Of a stretch of DNA of 64,000 nucleotides, positions 12,705-49,885 are shown in pieces. The DNA is taken from assembly GCF_027942865.1 (NCBI RefSeq), contig NC_134515.1:31052449-31116448 (forward strand), given 5' to 3'. The number at the start of each line of letters is the position of its first letter. The stretch's first letter is position 1. A program made the translations under genes and the position numbers. The notes under the pieces were generated by a model. It was not told the origin of the DNA, made no database searches, and was given only the letters and a program-made list of their open reading frames with translations. Source of the DNA: Odontesthes bonariensis (taxonomy: Eukaryota > Chordata > Actinopteri > Atheriniformes > Atherinopsidae).

Positions 12705-13440
12705 CTGACAATCACGGAGCCCTCAAAATCCTCAAATCCTGTCCTCGAGCACAGATGGGCATCCCTCATTGGTTTGTTTTTTGGTCAAATTGACTAGTAT
12801 GTCAAGTATTCACCAATGATTCTTGTCATCAGCCCCAATTACAATCCTCGACGAGATTAGGATTTATCTTGTTCCTGGGTTCCTTTATTCTCCCACCGCC
12901 TCTTGTTCTTCCGTCGGAGGTCTGCTGCCCGGAGAGGGGGCAAGGCACTTGAATATGTTTTTTGGAGGCTATCTGACACTGTGTGCACTCCGTCTTCTCG
13001 GGTATACTGCTACTATTACTGCTGATGTCGCCAAACAGCTTCCCTCTCCCGTCGCGGTGAAGTCCTCACTTTTGCACCAACAACATGGAGAATCCAGGCG
13101 AGAGAAGGAAAACAACCGAGGAAATGGGGCAAGGGAGGGCGGTTTCAAGCCCCCCCCTTACTACAGATAAACAACATCGAGTGAAAAGCCACAAATGGCG
13201 AAGAAAAACCCTGGTAATTGACCAGACACCGAAAATCCCACACCAAAAAAGGATTCCAGGTGATAGTTCGTTGTAAAATGTGACTTTTGTTGTTATCCAA
13301 GGTTTTGTTTTTCTACGGATTGGACTCCACGGGCGCCTTGAAACTGTCTCTATTCTCTGATTGGGCGCAATGGTGGAGGAGGCGTGGTTAAGGCATTCCT
13401 CCCCATCCTGCACGCGTCTCACCGAACACATTCCAGCGCT
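12705..13440 (-). promoter_or_regulatory. Putative promoter and 5' UTR region of ctdsp2
   Basis: The 700 bp upstream of the ctdsp2 start codon are richer in GC and CpG than the surrounding AT-rich DNA, and no TATA box is evident. Both points fit a CpG-type promoter for a housekeeping gene. Limits and start site cannot be read from sequence alone. Confidence 0.4.
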
Positions 13441-18079
<4,639 letters not shown>

Positions 18080-18109
18080 CAACAGCTCTATGGGACAGTA
18101 GTGGTCGCT

Positions 18110-18442
18110 GCGAGGAATTACATGCCTTCCAACACTACACAAACTACTCAGAAACAACTCAAGAGGCACAAAAACGTCCAGGCCATCCAAACTCATGAGG
18201 GCCTGCACAGATCACATTACAGATCAGCGCATCTCCCGAATGTGCAGGAACAAGCCCATTCCACAGAGACCCAATCCCAAAACACACAGGAGCCAAAGGA
18301 TCGTCTGCCAGTGTCTCAGCGCCAAACACCACAGGACAACACCCAAACATCTTGTAGTGATGCCCCGATGAGTTAGAGCTATTCCGGCAGACAGGGGGAC
18401 CAACAAGACACTAGCCAGGTGGTTTTAATGATCAGTGTATAT
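18110..18442. repeat. Interspersed repeat with ATTAAAACCACC terminus
   Basis: The right edge, read on the minus strand, starts TATACACTGATCATTAAAACC. This resembles the terminus of a very common fish and amphibian interspersed element (consensus terminus ACACYGATCAGCC...ATTAAAACCACC), followed by a degraded body with GTCCCCCTGTCTGCCGG. Only one end is clear. The left limit is approximate and the class (probably a non-autonomous DNA element) is not certain. Confidence 0.45.
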
Positions 18443-18733
18443 CAACTTGCACAACTGACTATGCTTTGGTCATATGTGATATTCTAGAAAAATTCACCTG
18501 ATTTGTTTGTTTTAAATTACATATGAATAAAAGTACAGTAAACAACAAATACAACAGATCCTAAATAACTAGATAAAAATATCTATAGCACCTGTAAAAC
18601 TTAATCTTTCATCTGACAGTTCAACATCTTGTACATAAATTAGGACTAAATATAGTTACTGGAGCAAAATAGTACAAAATCAGTTATGTTCTCACAGCTT
18701 TGAAATAAAGATCCCCTTAAACACACAAGTGAC

Positions 18734-39359
<20,626 letters not shown>

Positions 39360-39728
39360 TCTGTGTTGTGCTGCAGGAACACGGTTCAAAATTCTCATCA
39401 GGCAAAACGAGCAGCAGACCTCTTGGATTTAAAAAGTGACTCTCCTCCGCGGTTTCTTCCACGCTTCTCCTTTGGGTCAGGTGGATTCTGCGTCGCAAGA
39501 GAAGGTTGTTTTACAGGTTTCTTGACTCACCTGGCAGGTGAGGAGGAGGAAACTGCCAGAGTACAAAGTACTGGACCAGAAGAAAAATCATTTAGCCTAC
39601 TGTCGTTTTTAAAAAAAGAGAGAGATTGGGTTGCAACTTATTTTTTCCAAGAATGAAATATTTTTTCTAAATATTTTAGAAAAAAAACCCTTCATTGAAA
39701 TAAAATTACAAAAAGTGTCCTTAAGCAC
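39360..39728 (-). promoter_or_regulatory. Region upstream of slc11a2 (putative promoter)
   Basis: Sequence between the inferred slc11a2 start codon (39357-39359) and the palindromic element at 39729. It includes a TGACTCA motif at 39523-39529. The only basis is position; the first-exon assignment itself is uncertain. Confidence 0.3.
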
Positions 39729-40391
39729 TTAAAGGATAAGACCGGTTTTTTGACATTGGGCCCTTGATTTCACATTATAGCATGATGTTCTACTCACCCC
39801 TGCTTGTTGTTGGTCATTTGGAGCTGTTCCGAAGATATTCGCGAGGCGTCTGGCTGCTCTCTTGAGATATTCGGCCATGAAACGGTTTCCTATGGGCAAG
39901 CTCATACAGGCACAAACTATGCTGTTTATAATTTATTAATTACTCTACACTAGCACTGATAACGTGGAGGTGCGTCGCTTACTTAAAAAAATCCGGGTTA
40001 TTGTAATTTTGATTTTTTTGTCGTAAAGTGGGTGTTACTGACGTCATCGTCGTGCTACTGCCACAGGCAGCCCACAGACCTGCTGCCTATTTATTCATTC
40101 GGCTAAAATTCAAAATTAGTAACCCGGATTTTTTTAAGTAAGCGACGCACCTCCACGTTATCAGTGCTGGTGTAGAGTAATTAATAAATTATAAACAGCA
40201 TAGTTTGTGCCTGTATAAGCTTGCCCATAGGAAACCGTTTCATGGCCGAATATCTCAAGAGAGCAGCCAGACGCCTCGCGAATATCTTCGGAACAGCTCC
40301 AAATGACCAACAACAAGCAGGGGTGAGTAGAACATCATGTTATAATGTGAAATCAAGGGCCCAATGTCAAAAAAACGGTCTTATCCTTTAA
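39729..40391. mobile_element. Long palindromic (foldback) MITE with TTAA ends
   Basis: Arms of about 280 bp, nearly perfect complements of each other, face each other around a spacer of about 100 bp (roughly 40010-40110). The ends are TTAAAGGATAAGACCG and its mirror. Shared landmarks in both arms include CGCGAGGCGTCTGGCTGCTC and GTGGAGGTGCGTCGCTTAC. No coding capacity. A transcript would fold into a long double-stranded RNA. Confidence 0.92.
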
Positions 40392-40437
40392 TAGGCTGTA
40401 GGCTGTGAAGACGAACCCTTGACTCTCACAATTCTTA

Positions 40438-40870
40438 TGGCACTTTTCCACTAGCTCGCTTTGGTTGCGTTCCCATTACACTTCGTGCCTCCTCGACGTG
40501 GGCGGGGTCGTCGTAACAAGGCTGCGCGTGTTGCTGCTCACCCTGTGGCTTTTTGTCGCACAGAAGGCAAGAGAAGAGGGCCAGAGAAGACTCCTGGCCG
40601 TCAGACAAAACAGTATTGAAAAGTACCGGAGAGTTTTGTTACGAGCTTCAAAAAGACGACGTTTGGAGGTAAGCTAACGGTTGCTAACGCTAGCTTTTAT
40701 TAACCGCGTTATGACGCTTCTAGTGACGACACTTATCGCCCAATCAGTGGAAGGCAGTCGGCTGACGTCACGTTTTAGTAACGCTTCGGCCCGCTTGGAA
40801 CCAGGGCTGAGGTGATACGGAAAATCGTCCCAGCCGAGCCGAGCCGAAGCGAGCTAGTGGAAAAGCGCCA
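40438..40870 (+). mobile_element. PIF/Harbinger non-autonomous element with exon-like ORF
   Basis: Inverted termini TGGCACTTTTCCACTAGC and its complement GCTAGTGGAAAAGCGCCA are flanked by TTA on both sides (40435-40437 and 40871-40873), the 3-bp target duplication of PIF/Harbinger. Inside, a frame reads AQKAREEGQRRLLAVRQNSI and EKYRRVLLRASKRRRLE and then meets GTAAGC, a good splice donor. It resembles a retained first exon of a parental Harbinger gene. The internal deletion removed the transposase. Confidence 0.82.
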
Positions 40871-41534
40871 TTAGACTACCCTTTTCTCTCTGAATATCAT
40901 ATCATTTTCAGATGTAAAAAGCAAGTTAACAGGAACCCATAATATAATTCTAACCAGTGGTTAAAATAGAAATGATCGTTTGTATGGTCATGCAAGTTAT
41001 TTTCTCATTTATGGTTGCTTGTGCATTGTCGTGATCACTGATGACCCAATTAGCATAATCAACATGCAGTGCCTATTATTGACTTTCTAATATAATATGT
41101 AATTACACAACACATGAATATATTTTCATCTTCATAATACTGTTTATAGCTACATACCACGCTACCTCAGTTATTCTCAACCTCTTTTTGAGGACTGAAT
41201 AATGTTCATATTATTTTTAACTGTATTGACATAGAGGAAAGTCTAGAAAATTTATTTTTGATACAATTCTCATATTTTATCAGCTTTTAAAACCCTGATG
41301 GGGTGTTGAAAATGAAAATAAAAATCTTACAAATGAAAACTGTGTAGCCTATAATTAACAAACCAGCCAAGGTTTTGTGTTCATGCTAAACTGGGTTAAG
41401 TAGCCAGTGGGGACAGGATTAGTTGGTTGATTCAATAAAGATCTTTCAATTACAGATTCACTAAGTGGTAACAAAAATTACAATATTTTGTAATTCCTTT
41501 AAATACCTATTGATAAAGCATTTGTAACTTGTGT

Positions 41535-41877
41535 TGCAATAACAATAAAGAATATTTTAGTCACAACAGAATTGGGGTGACACTATATATATTTAAAAAA
41601 GAGCAACGTTTGGCATTGAAAGATTTCATTGCCAAGAAGGATGTATTTCCTCGTCGAATTTCTGTCGCTCTACATACGTCATCTGGTATAAGTGATACAA
41701 TTGGCTATGAATCACGCGCAAAGCAGCATGGGAAGAACCAGACGCCATTTGGTAGACATTCGTAGCGCCCAATAAACGGCTCTAGGCATTCGTAAACCAC
41801 GCCTCAAATACGAGAAAATGCACACCTAGTTCCCAGACCACCATCTCATCGAGATGTGGACGCGTCAGCCAGGCTAA
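41535..41877 (+). mobile_element. Second helicase-bearing DNA-element remnant
   Basis: Frame reads FKKEQRLALKDFIAKKDVF, parallel to EQRNAIKTFIDRKDVFAVLP in the 30197-30753 element, then breaks into noncoding sequence ending GTCAGCCAGGCTA, matching the other element's right terminus. The left end is lost. Confidence 0.65.
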
Positions 41878-41894
41878 GAGTTTGTGTAACTTTA

Positions 41895-43140
41895 TGTACT
41901 TGGTTAGCTGCTAAATTACAAGTACATCTCAAAAGGATTAGCCACAAAAAGTAACTGCTAAAGAAGCTGGTTGTCTACAGAGTGCTGTATCCAAGCATAT
42001 TCATAGAAAGTTGAGTGGAAGGAAGAAGTGAGGTAGGAAATGGTGCACCAGCAAACCGCACCAACCGCAGCCTTTGGAGGACCGTTAAGCAAAATCATTC
42101 AAGAATTTGGGGGAGCTTCACAAGGAGTGGACTGAGGCTGGAGTCAGTGCATCAAACACACTCTACACACAGACGAATCCTAGACAAGGGCTACAAATGT
42201 CGCATTCCTCGTGTCAAGCCACTCCTGAACCAGAGACAACGTCAGAAACTTCTTACCTGGGTTAAGAAGAAAAAGAACTGGACTGTTGCTCAGTGGTCCA
42301 AAGGTCCTCTTTTCAGATGAAAGTAAATTTTGCATGTTATTTGGAAATCAAGGTCCCAGAGTCTGGAGGAAGAGTGGAGAGGTACAGAATCCACATTGCT
42401 TGTAGTCCAGTGTGAAGTTTCTACAGTCAGAAATGTTTTGAGGTGCCATGTCATCTGCTGGTGTTGGTCCACTGTGTTCTCTGAAGTCCGCAGTCAACGC
42501 AGCCATCTGCCAGGAAACTTTGGAGCACTTCCTGCTTCCTTCTGCTGACAAGCTTTATGGAGATGCTGGTTTAGTTTTCCAGCAGGACTTGGCACCTGTC
42601 CACACTGCCAGAGGTACCAAAAGCTGGTTCAATGACCATGGTGTTACTGTGCTTGATTGGCCAGCAAACTCACCTGACCTGAACCCCATGGAGAATCTAT
42701 GGGCTGTTGTCAAGAGGAAGATGAGAGACACCAGACTCAACAATGCAGATGACCCAAAGGCCGCTATCAAAGCAACCTGGGCTTCCAGCACCTCAGCAGT
42801 GCCACAGGCTGATCAGCTCCATGCCACGCTGCATTGATGCATAATTCATGCAAAAGGAGGCCCAACCAAGTTTTGAGTGCATAGAAATGAACATACCTTT
42901 CAGAAGCCTGACATTTCTGTTTAAAATATCCTTTTTCTTTCATCGATCTTATAATATTCTAATTTTCCGAGACAGTGAATTTTGGGTTTTCATTATCTGT
43001 AAGCCATAATCATCAAAATTACAAGAAATAAAGGCTTTACATATTTCAGTCTGTGTAATGAAATGATATAACATGAGTTTCACTTTCTGAAATGAGAGAC
43101 AAAAAATATTGTACTTTTTCACAATATTCACATGTTTTTA
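41895..43140 (+). pseudogene. Tc1-like DNA transposon with disabled transposase
   Basis: Plus-strand frames, interrupted by frameshifts and stops, show the Tc1 DNA-binding region (KEAGCLQSAVSKHIHRKLSG) and catalytic parts: FQQDLAPVHTARGTKSWF, then DWPANSPDLNPMENLWAVVK and RKMRDTRLNNADDPKAAIKA. The 3' flank includes TAAGCCATAATCATCAAAAT and AAATAAAGGCTTTACATATT, typical of one fish Tc1 family. The longest uninterrupted piece is 42448-42837. Confidence 0.85.
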
Positions 43141-44334
43141 GCTGTACTTGTACTTATATGTAAGTATGTTTGCATTGGCATAGTAGTGCACAAAAAAACT
43201 GATGTGTTCCCCACATTGCCAGGAAGAGAAATCTGGTGTGTAGATAATATAAACTAAAATGATCATAGATTTAATCTGAACTCTGAATTTGGACTATGAA
43301 ATTAAACTAATTCAATTCAGATTCATACTTTCAAACTTGGAAGACAGCTTGTGAATGTGCTCCCTTTAAATAGTTATGCCACCTTTTGCAGCAGGTATTT
43401 TTTTCACCATCTAGCAGCAGCAAAAGCAGAATTGTTTTTCCATTCTAAAAAGACACTATCTGGCCATAATATGACTCAGCGACTGACCATAATAGTAGCA
43501 ACCACTGGGTGGTGACAAATGCTAACTGATTTACACCCAGGAGAGGCTATTGTACTCTTTTGACAACCAGTTATACGGTTTTCAGTGTTTGGAAATCGAA
43601 TATTTTTGTTTCCAGAATATTTTTGTTTTTTTGTTTGGCACCTTGTTTCCTGTGTCCATCCTCTGAAGCGTGACCTGGATTTATGTGATATTTTGACTCT
43701 ACTTTGTCTGTACTTTGACAAGTAGCATCGGCCCTCAGTTTTTTAAGCTATGCAGCATATCAAACTGTCTGGTGGGAGGGAAAAAAAACAACTTTCCTCA
43801 TCTTTTGACATGGACAGGAATCCAAGTTAGTCCTCTCTGTTCTTCTTTTTTAAGTGCAAAAATCAATGCTCCTCTGAGGATGATTCTTCTTCACTTTTAC
43901 TCTTGCACCATCTGCAGGTCAAATATTTCATTCTTCATAGTTCAACAGCAACTCAATAGATTGACACATGATTTTACAGAGATCTATGGTGTTAAGGGGA
44001 AGTATTGATTTATTTTCTTTAGGACCACACCTAATAGGACCTGATATTTATGCCTTTGTGTAAAAAGTGTCATTAAGTGCTGGATCGATTCCCATGAAAT
44101 CTGCTGGAGAAGCTCAGGATGTCAAAAGGACAAATTAAAAAAAACAAAACATTGGAGAATACCTAATTTAGCATCTCATCAAAACTGTAATTTGTCCAGT
44201 TACACTTTTGAGTGTAATTGTCTCTGAATCACTTTGATTCAATTCACTTCAAGGCACTGATATTCGATCAGTCCTCAAAGGTAAATTATATTGATAGACA
44301 GCTAAGTTAAACCAAATAGCGGTAAAATGAAAAA

Positions 44335-45080
44335 GAAATTCGGTGACAAACTTTTGTAAAGTTTAAGTGTAACACGGAGAGAGTGAGGTGTGGTTGAAAT
44401 CTTCAGAGATCGCCATGAATTGGGGTGTTGTTTTTGTAGCTTGGCAACAATTTAGCTGATGATCCTAAACACATTTTCAAGAGATAACTAAGGTGAACTT
44501 GGTTGACAAAATGGACAGAAACTAACAGTCGACAGTTCAACATCCAGGGTGCAAAAACACTCCTTCTCAGTGACATGCTCAGGATTACAATAGATGGTTT
44601 AATCCTTCCTCCTTTCCTGTTACCTCTCTGCCATGATATTCCTTCAGCAGTTGCTTCAGGGCTCTGAGCTTCTTAATTTAATCTCTGTGCTCTCACATTT
44701 CCCATGGTGATCAAGAAAAGAAATGGTTTTAACTTATTCCTCTTTACCTATTTTAGTCCAGCTCTGCATGCTAGATGTCTCCTCTTCATCCCATCTGGAT
44801 TTGGGGTCTTATTTCAGGAATTACTTCAGTTTTGTAAAGCTTAAACAGCTGCTCCCAAATACAAGCAACTTACCCATTGCCATGGTTATGCATCAAAACA
44901 GATGAAAAAAAAGTGCCAGAAATGCCAGCATAAATCATTCCAGCATCACGGCATCCAAACCGGCTAAAAAATAAAACTTTTAAAAAAATCAGTGCTTTCA
45001 CAGAAAAAAAAAAAACTAATTAGAAAATAAAAGACACAACATGTCCAGTGCTGCTGCAGAAGTCTGCCACTAATGCAGCA
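44335..45080. repeat. Diverged paralogous segment, copy A
   Basis: Collinear with 63225-63660: TGACAAACTTTTG.AAAGTTTAAGTGTAAC, GTGGTTGAAATCTT.AGAGAT.GCCATGAAT, TTCAACATC, CATTGCC, AACATGTCCAG.GCTGCT. The two copies are clearly homologous but old. Copy A has extra internal sequence. Confidence 0.7.
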
Positions 45081-45314
45081 AAATTATATTATTTCAGTCC
45101 ATCTACACTACCCCTGATATTACCGACAGCTTTAGATGTGCTTTCTGTTTAGTATGAATAATAAAACTTCAAGTTCAGTATGAAAAAAGTTACAAATGAT
45201 AAACAAACATTTATTTTTGGTTTGTTGCAATATAGTAACTCTAGCTCTGGAACTTAAAGTAAAATTGTTCCTCGGGAATCCTCACATGTGAATTGTTTGT
45301 ATGCCAAACTGTTT

Positions 45315-45460
45315 TCCCCCCAACTTTATTGTTTATGTTTATGTTTATGCATTTGGCAGACGCTTTTATCCAAAGCGACTTACAGGTTGGCAGGTAGGGT
45401 AACGGGGTCTTGCCTAAGGACCCCTACTGGAGGTAGTACCTTTCATGCAGAGGATTATTA
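45315..45460. repeat. Fish interspersed repeat with GCAGACGCTTTTATCCAAAG core
   Basis: GCATTTGGCAGACGCTTTTA followed by TCCAAAGCGACTTACA is the core of a very widespread teleost repeat; downstream GGGTCTTGCCTAAGGACCC also belongs to it. Class not assigned. Confidence 0.7.
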
Positions 45461-46254
45461 TGTAAGCATTGTCACTGAGCCTGTTTCCATGATGGCATTA
45501 GCATTTATCCCTATGTGCTGTAACTGTAGCTTCATGGAGCAGACAGTAAGGGTGAAGCTCATGTTTTCTTTTTTTTGTGTGTGTGTGTGTGTGTGTTTTT
45601 GTAAAGATAGAAAAACTGATTTACCATAATACGGCTCCCAACTGTAATATTTGTCTCTGCAGTTATTCTTTTGTCTCTTTTACCTCATATATACATACAG
45701 TATGTATCTATATCTATCTATATATTTATACTGTATATGACAGTGATGAGCATGCATATATATATTTTTTTGTTATCTAAACCCTATATTCATAGCAGTC
45801 ACCTGACAACAAAAAGGAAGTGGATCAAGTTTCTTTCAATATTCGAAATTTATGCATTTATAACCAAATGTATATATCTTCTATAGCCCTTAATTTTATC
45901 TAAGCTTTTTCAGATTTATGATTTAATTAGAGCATATTTCCACAATTTTGAACTCAGTGTGGCATTGACAAATACTTTACAGTTACTGTAAAAAGAAATT
46001 CCAATTCTAAGGTGTTAAGCATCAGGTTATTTAGAAAAATCATCTGGTCTTAAAAGTGGGTCTGCACAACATCATATGGACAACAACAACACATAACATT
46101 TCTTAATGTGTTATTGTTTGTTTAACAAAAACTAAACCAAAATAAAAAAAGCAGCGTATGAAAAACTAAAGTACACCTTTACTGATTCCAGAGGAATTGT
46201 AACGCGAAGTAGCAGAACAGGTACTGCAATCAAATTCATCTCTAGGTCGTCAAA

Positions 46255-46855
46255 TGATCATCAGCACCTGTATAAAGAGAACATTTTTTGGAAGTTTGCT
46301 GCTCTGGAACCTCTAGATGTGTGTTCACACAATGTCAAGAAAGAAAGGGAGAAAGAGTATTTACAAAACATCCAATTCTGTTGCCAAAACTCTCAGGAGT
46401 GGATTACCCAACAAGTTCACCTCAAGGTCATGCTGGGCAATTGTCAGAGAAACGATAGGAAATATAAGAGCAAAATCCCAGACTACAGGCTTTAGTGAGT
46501 ATGTTGAATACCAAATCACATGACAATAGTTAGAAAAAGCCTAAACAATTATGGTGTCTTTGGAGGGTTGTTTGGAGAAAGCCCCCTGGAGTGGTGGTGA
46601 GGGGTAGTTCTGACTTGTTTAGCAGCTACAGGGCACACTGCATTTATTGAGTTGATCATGAACTCTTCAGTATACTGAAGTCAAATGTCTAGGGAGTGAA
46701 TCAAATATGACGCCATCTCTGTGATAGCAAAACCTTGGCCGAAATCTGGTAATGGAATAAACTGAAGCAATTTTGTAAAGAAGAGTGGGCCAGAATTCCT
46801 CAACAATGTTTTACAGAAAACAATTTCTTATAGTGATTACAGCTGAGGGGTTTTA
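46255..46855 (+). pseudogene. Second Tc1-like transposase relic
   Basis: Frame from 46332 reads MSRKKGRKSIYKTSNSVAKT and GLPNKFTSRSCWAIVRETIG, the N-terminal DNA-binding part of a Tc1-like transposase. It is followed by disrupted frames with YGVFGGLFGESP and a degraded catalytic half, ending where a SINE begins. A different family from the copy at 41.9 kb. Confidence 0.7.
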
Positions 46856-46861
46856 CATGCA

Positions 46862-47215
46862 TGTGGTGGTTAGCACCGTCACTTCACAGAGAGAGGGTTC
46901 CTGGTTCGAATTCTGGCTTGGGCCTTTCTGTGTGAAGTTTGCATGTTCTCCCTGTGTATGGGTGGGTTCTCACTCCAGCTTCCTCCCACCACCCAAAAAC
47001 ACGCATGTCAGGTTGATTGGTGTCTCTAAGGAATTAGTGTGAGCATAGTTTGGTTGTTCGTCTCATTTGTCTCTATGTGGCCCTGTGATGGACTGGCGAA
47101 CTGTCCAGGATGTACCCTGTCTCTCGCCCCATGACAACTGGGATAGGCTCCAGCCCCCCCATGAACCTGAGTTGGATGAAGTGGGTATAGAAAATGTATG
47201 GATGGATGGATTTTG
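46862..47215 (+). mobile_element. tRNA-derived SINE
   Basis: The head has a pol III A-box-like GTGGTTAGCACCGTC and a B box GGTTCGAATTC. The body has TTTGCATGTTCTCCCTGTGT, CTTCCTCCCACCACCCAAAA and CCCTGTGATGGACTGGCGAA, and the copy ends ATGGATGGATGGA. This is the standard fish SINE layout (AFC/V-SINE type). Confidence 0.88.
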
Positions 47216-48668
47216 TTAAATAATGGCATGGTGTCATTTGCCATGGGACGCTGTTCATTTGAGATTGTTTTGACCTCATTTCAAGATTCCATGTTCAATA
47301 TTCTGATATCTTAAAAAAAAAAAAAGTAGAATAAGGGTGTACTTTCTTTTTAAAATGACTGGAAGTGTGAATTAATATGAAAGTCAGTTTACTATAAAAA
47401 AAGAGAAAAAAAACCCAGCATCAATATGTATGAAGATATGGATAAGCAACAAGGGAGATTTCTGAGAGGCAATAATTTCCTTTGTCTATACCAGCTGGTC
47501 TAACAGAGATGTAAGATAAAAGAATCTCAATAAAAAAATGGACATTTTTACATAAACCTAGAAAACATTTTAAATTTGGTAGTAAACCAAATAACAATGA
47601 ATGAGGCAAACTGATGTTATAAACACATTCTTTTAAAACTCTGAGAAGTAGCTTAAAGACACTTGATACAAAATCTTTTTTTTTTTTTTATCATAATTCT
47701 ACCAGGCTGCCTCTTCACTGCAGACCCTATGGCTTTCTGCAAAAGATGCCTTGCGTTTTAAAGGCTGAATTTAGCATGTTATGCCATCGAATAAGGAGGT
47801 TGTAGTCTGCAACTGAAATCCTCCATTCATCCTATCTTTTTGAGCATACAGTGGATACTAAAACACCATTAGAAATATTACCCTGATATTACCTCACATC
47901 GTTTTGAATCAAGAAAACACATTCAACCAAATAAAGTATGCATTAAATCACAACTTGGGTGAAGAAGAGAGTAAAGTGAGACTGAGAGGTAACAGATCAT
48001 CCGACCCCTTTTTTATTACAATCGTTTACTTATTATCAAATCTGAATAAGCACACAGCAGCAACAATCTGTATTTTAGCTGAAATAACTGTAAATCACTG
48101 CCATTTCTGATACTGACAAAAAGTAGGTGCAATGAAATTGAATGTTTTTAAAGTGTTTATTTTGGCAAGCACCATTCGAAATAGAGCAGATTTGTCATGT
48201 GCTTATGATATGTGATGAAGAATAAAATTATATACCCATGCAAAATTCCCTGTTAAAATGTACATACGTTTCTTTATTGCAAAAAGGTCAAGTGTAAATT
48301 AAATTGAATTTATTTTGCTTTTTTTTTTACATTTTAAAAACGTTTTACTTGTAATAGTTCATTTCCTGTAGATACCTCAGTGTTCCTCAATTGTCTATTT
48401 ATGAACATTAGTTGGCTTTTAGAAATTTAAAGATCATTGTACACTGTTTTTTACTTTTTGGAAATGTTTAGCATATATGAAGTTACATGGCCTCCTGTGA
48501 AATCATACAAAAATTAAAGTGAGTAAAAAAATAAAATAAATTACAGAAGGAGAAGAGATATAACTCAAACTAGAAGGATTAAAAACAAAAATAATTTTTT
48601 TTTGTGCATCCTGATATTGAACTGGACAAAAACATCTTATTATCTTGGACCAGGTTATAAAACCAGTC

Positions 48669-48735
48669 GCCCCCACCCCACCCCACCCCAACCCAACCCA
48701 ACCCACCCAACCCACCCAACCCCACCCCACCCCAA
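48669..48735 (-). promoter_or_regulatory. G-rich tract downstream of marchf9, quadruplex-forming
   Basis: On the coding strand of marchf9 this stretch is runs of G3-G5 separated by single or double T (about 14 runs). It lies about 85-150 nt beyond an AATAAA at 48823-48818 and 310-375 nt beyond the stop codon. It could be a pause element behind the poly(A) site, or an RNA quadruplex if a longer 3' UTR is used. Confidence 0.5.
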
Positions 48736-49042
48736 CAGAAACACACGCACCACCCACCCCTTACATTTCATGTTTAATGTCTTTTAACGCTTGTTCAACT
48801 TATTTTCATCAGTTTCTTTTATTACTGAAAACGAGCATCTGGCTTCCTTTTGTTGTTCAAAACAGGAGAAGTGATCCTCATGTATGGTCAGTCTATTGAT
48901 GCTCCAGGCATCATTTAGCTCCTCACAGGGCTCTTGCTGCCAACATGAATCTTTAGTATTTAGTATTCAGACTTGAGTCCCTCCACTCATTTACATCAGC
49001 CACATAGATAATGCCTACCATGTGACACATGCCTGGTCCAAC

Positions 49043-49885
49043 TCATACAGTGGTGACCCTCATTACTACCTCCCGGCTGGCGGCAGCGCTCATCCGCGGG
49101 TCATTGGGCCTCAGTTGACTCAGGATGTGCAAGATGGTGTATCCACAGTGATGGTTCAGAATAGTTCTTAGCCTCCTGCTCTGCTGGCCACTGCTGCTAC
49201 TAGCTAGACCATGAGGGTTGCCACGGGAGCCACGGGCACCAGTCTTGCTTGAACTCAACGGGTCACCCAAGTCTTTTGATTTCTCATAATTCAGCACTTT
49301 CCACTGCTGATTGACAGCCTGCCATCGTTTAAATATACGATACACTGATGATCCCTCGTGAATGATGAGACCTGGGTGGGGGAAAAACAAAACAAGAGAA
49401 GGAGGGGCAGAGTGAAGTTGTTATCACTTACCATTAGCACCATCTGTTTATTTAGTTAAGTAGTTTTGCAGAAGCTTAACAGGTTACAGAATGTAAAGTG
49501 ATTACATGTTTTTCTCACCACACTGGTTTGCATAATGTAACCTGTGCTCATTAATATTTCTGTTGCGCCTCCTGCTATTCTTGTTGTTGCATCAGCAGCC
49601 CTCTGGGCTCTGAATAGAAGCTATTTAGAATGGGTAATATGATTTGATGTTTGCACAGTTTGGTGTCAATCTTGAATCACTTTGTGTTTTACCTATGCAG
49701 ACGATATCCATGAAGCCATACATGCCGTAGCAGATTTGGAAGAGCAGGTCCTGACGTTGCCACTTGGCCGAGGGGCTGAGGGAGGACCAGATGAGCCAAG
49801 AAATGCTGGCAATGAGGAAAAGGGAGCCCAGAATTATGGCCGCAATCTGCACTTTCTCAATCACCGTCAGAGAGATGGCCTGCCA
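49043..49885 (-). CDS. marchf9: Membrane-associated RING-CH E3 ubiquitin ligase MARCH9, last two coding exons
   Basis: MARCH9 is a Golgi/lysosome membrane E3 ligase that ubiquitinates surface receptors such as MHC class I and ICAM-1. The visible exons are 49693-49885 and 49043-49371, joined in phase. They encode [20 protein letters not shown] at the start, both transmembrane segments ([17 protein letters not shown], and [19 protein letters not shown]) and the cytosolic tail from [19 protein letters not shown] to the PDZ-binding C-terminus [10 protein letters not shown] (stop 49043-49045). MARCH9 and MARCH4 share this tail; I prefer MARCH9 because its human orthologue neighbours CTDSP2 and TMBIM6 on chromosome 12. 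The catalytic RING-CH exon and N-terminus are not seen between 49.9 and 64 kb and must lie further right. The serine-rich central tail is poorly conserved. Confidence 0.9.

Noticed and set aside
48669..48735. Telomere-like repeat
   Set aside because: Units are CCCCA, CCCAA and CCCA rather than CCCTAA, so not an interstitial telomere.
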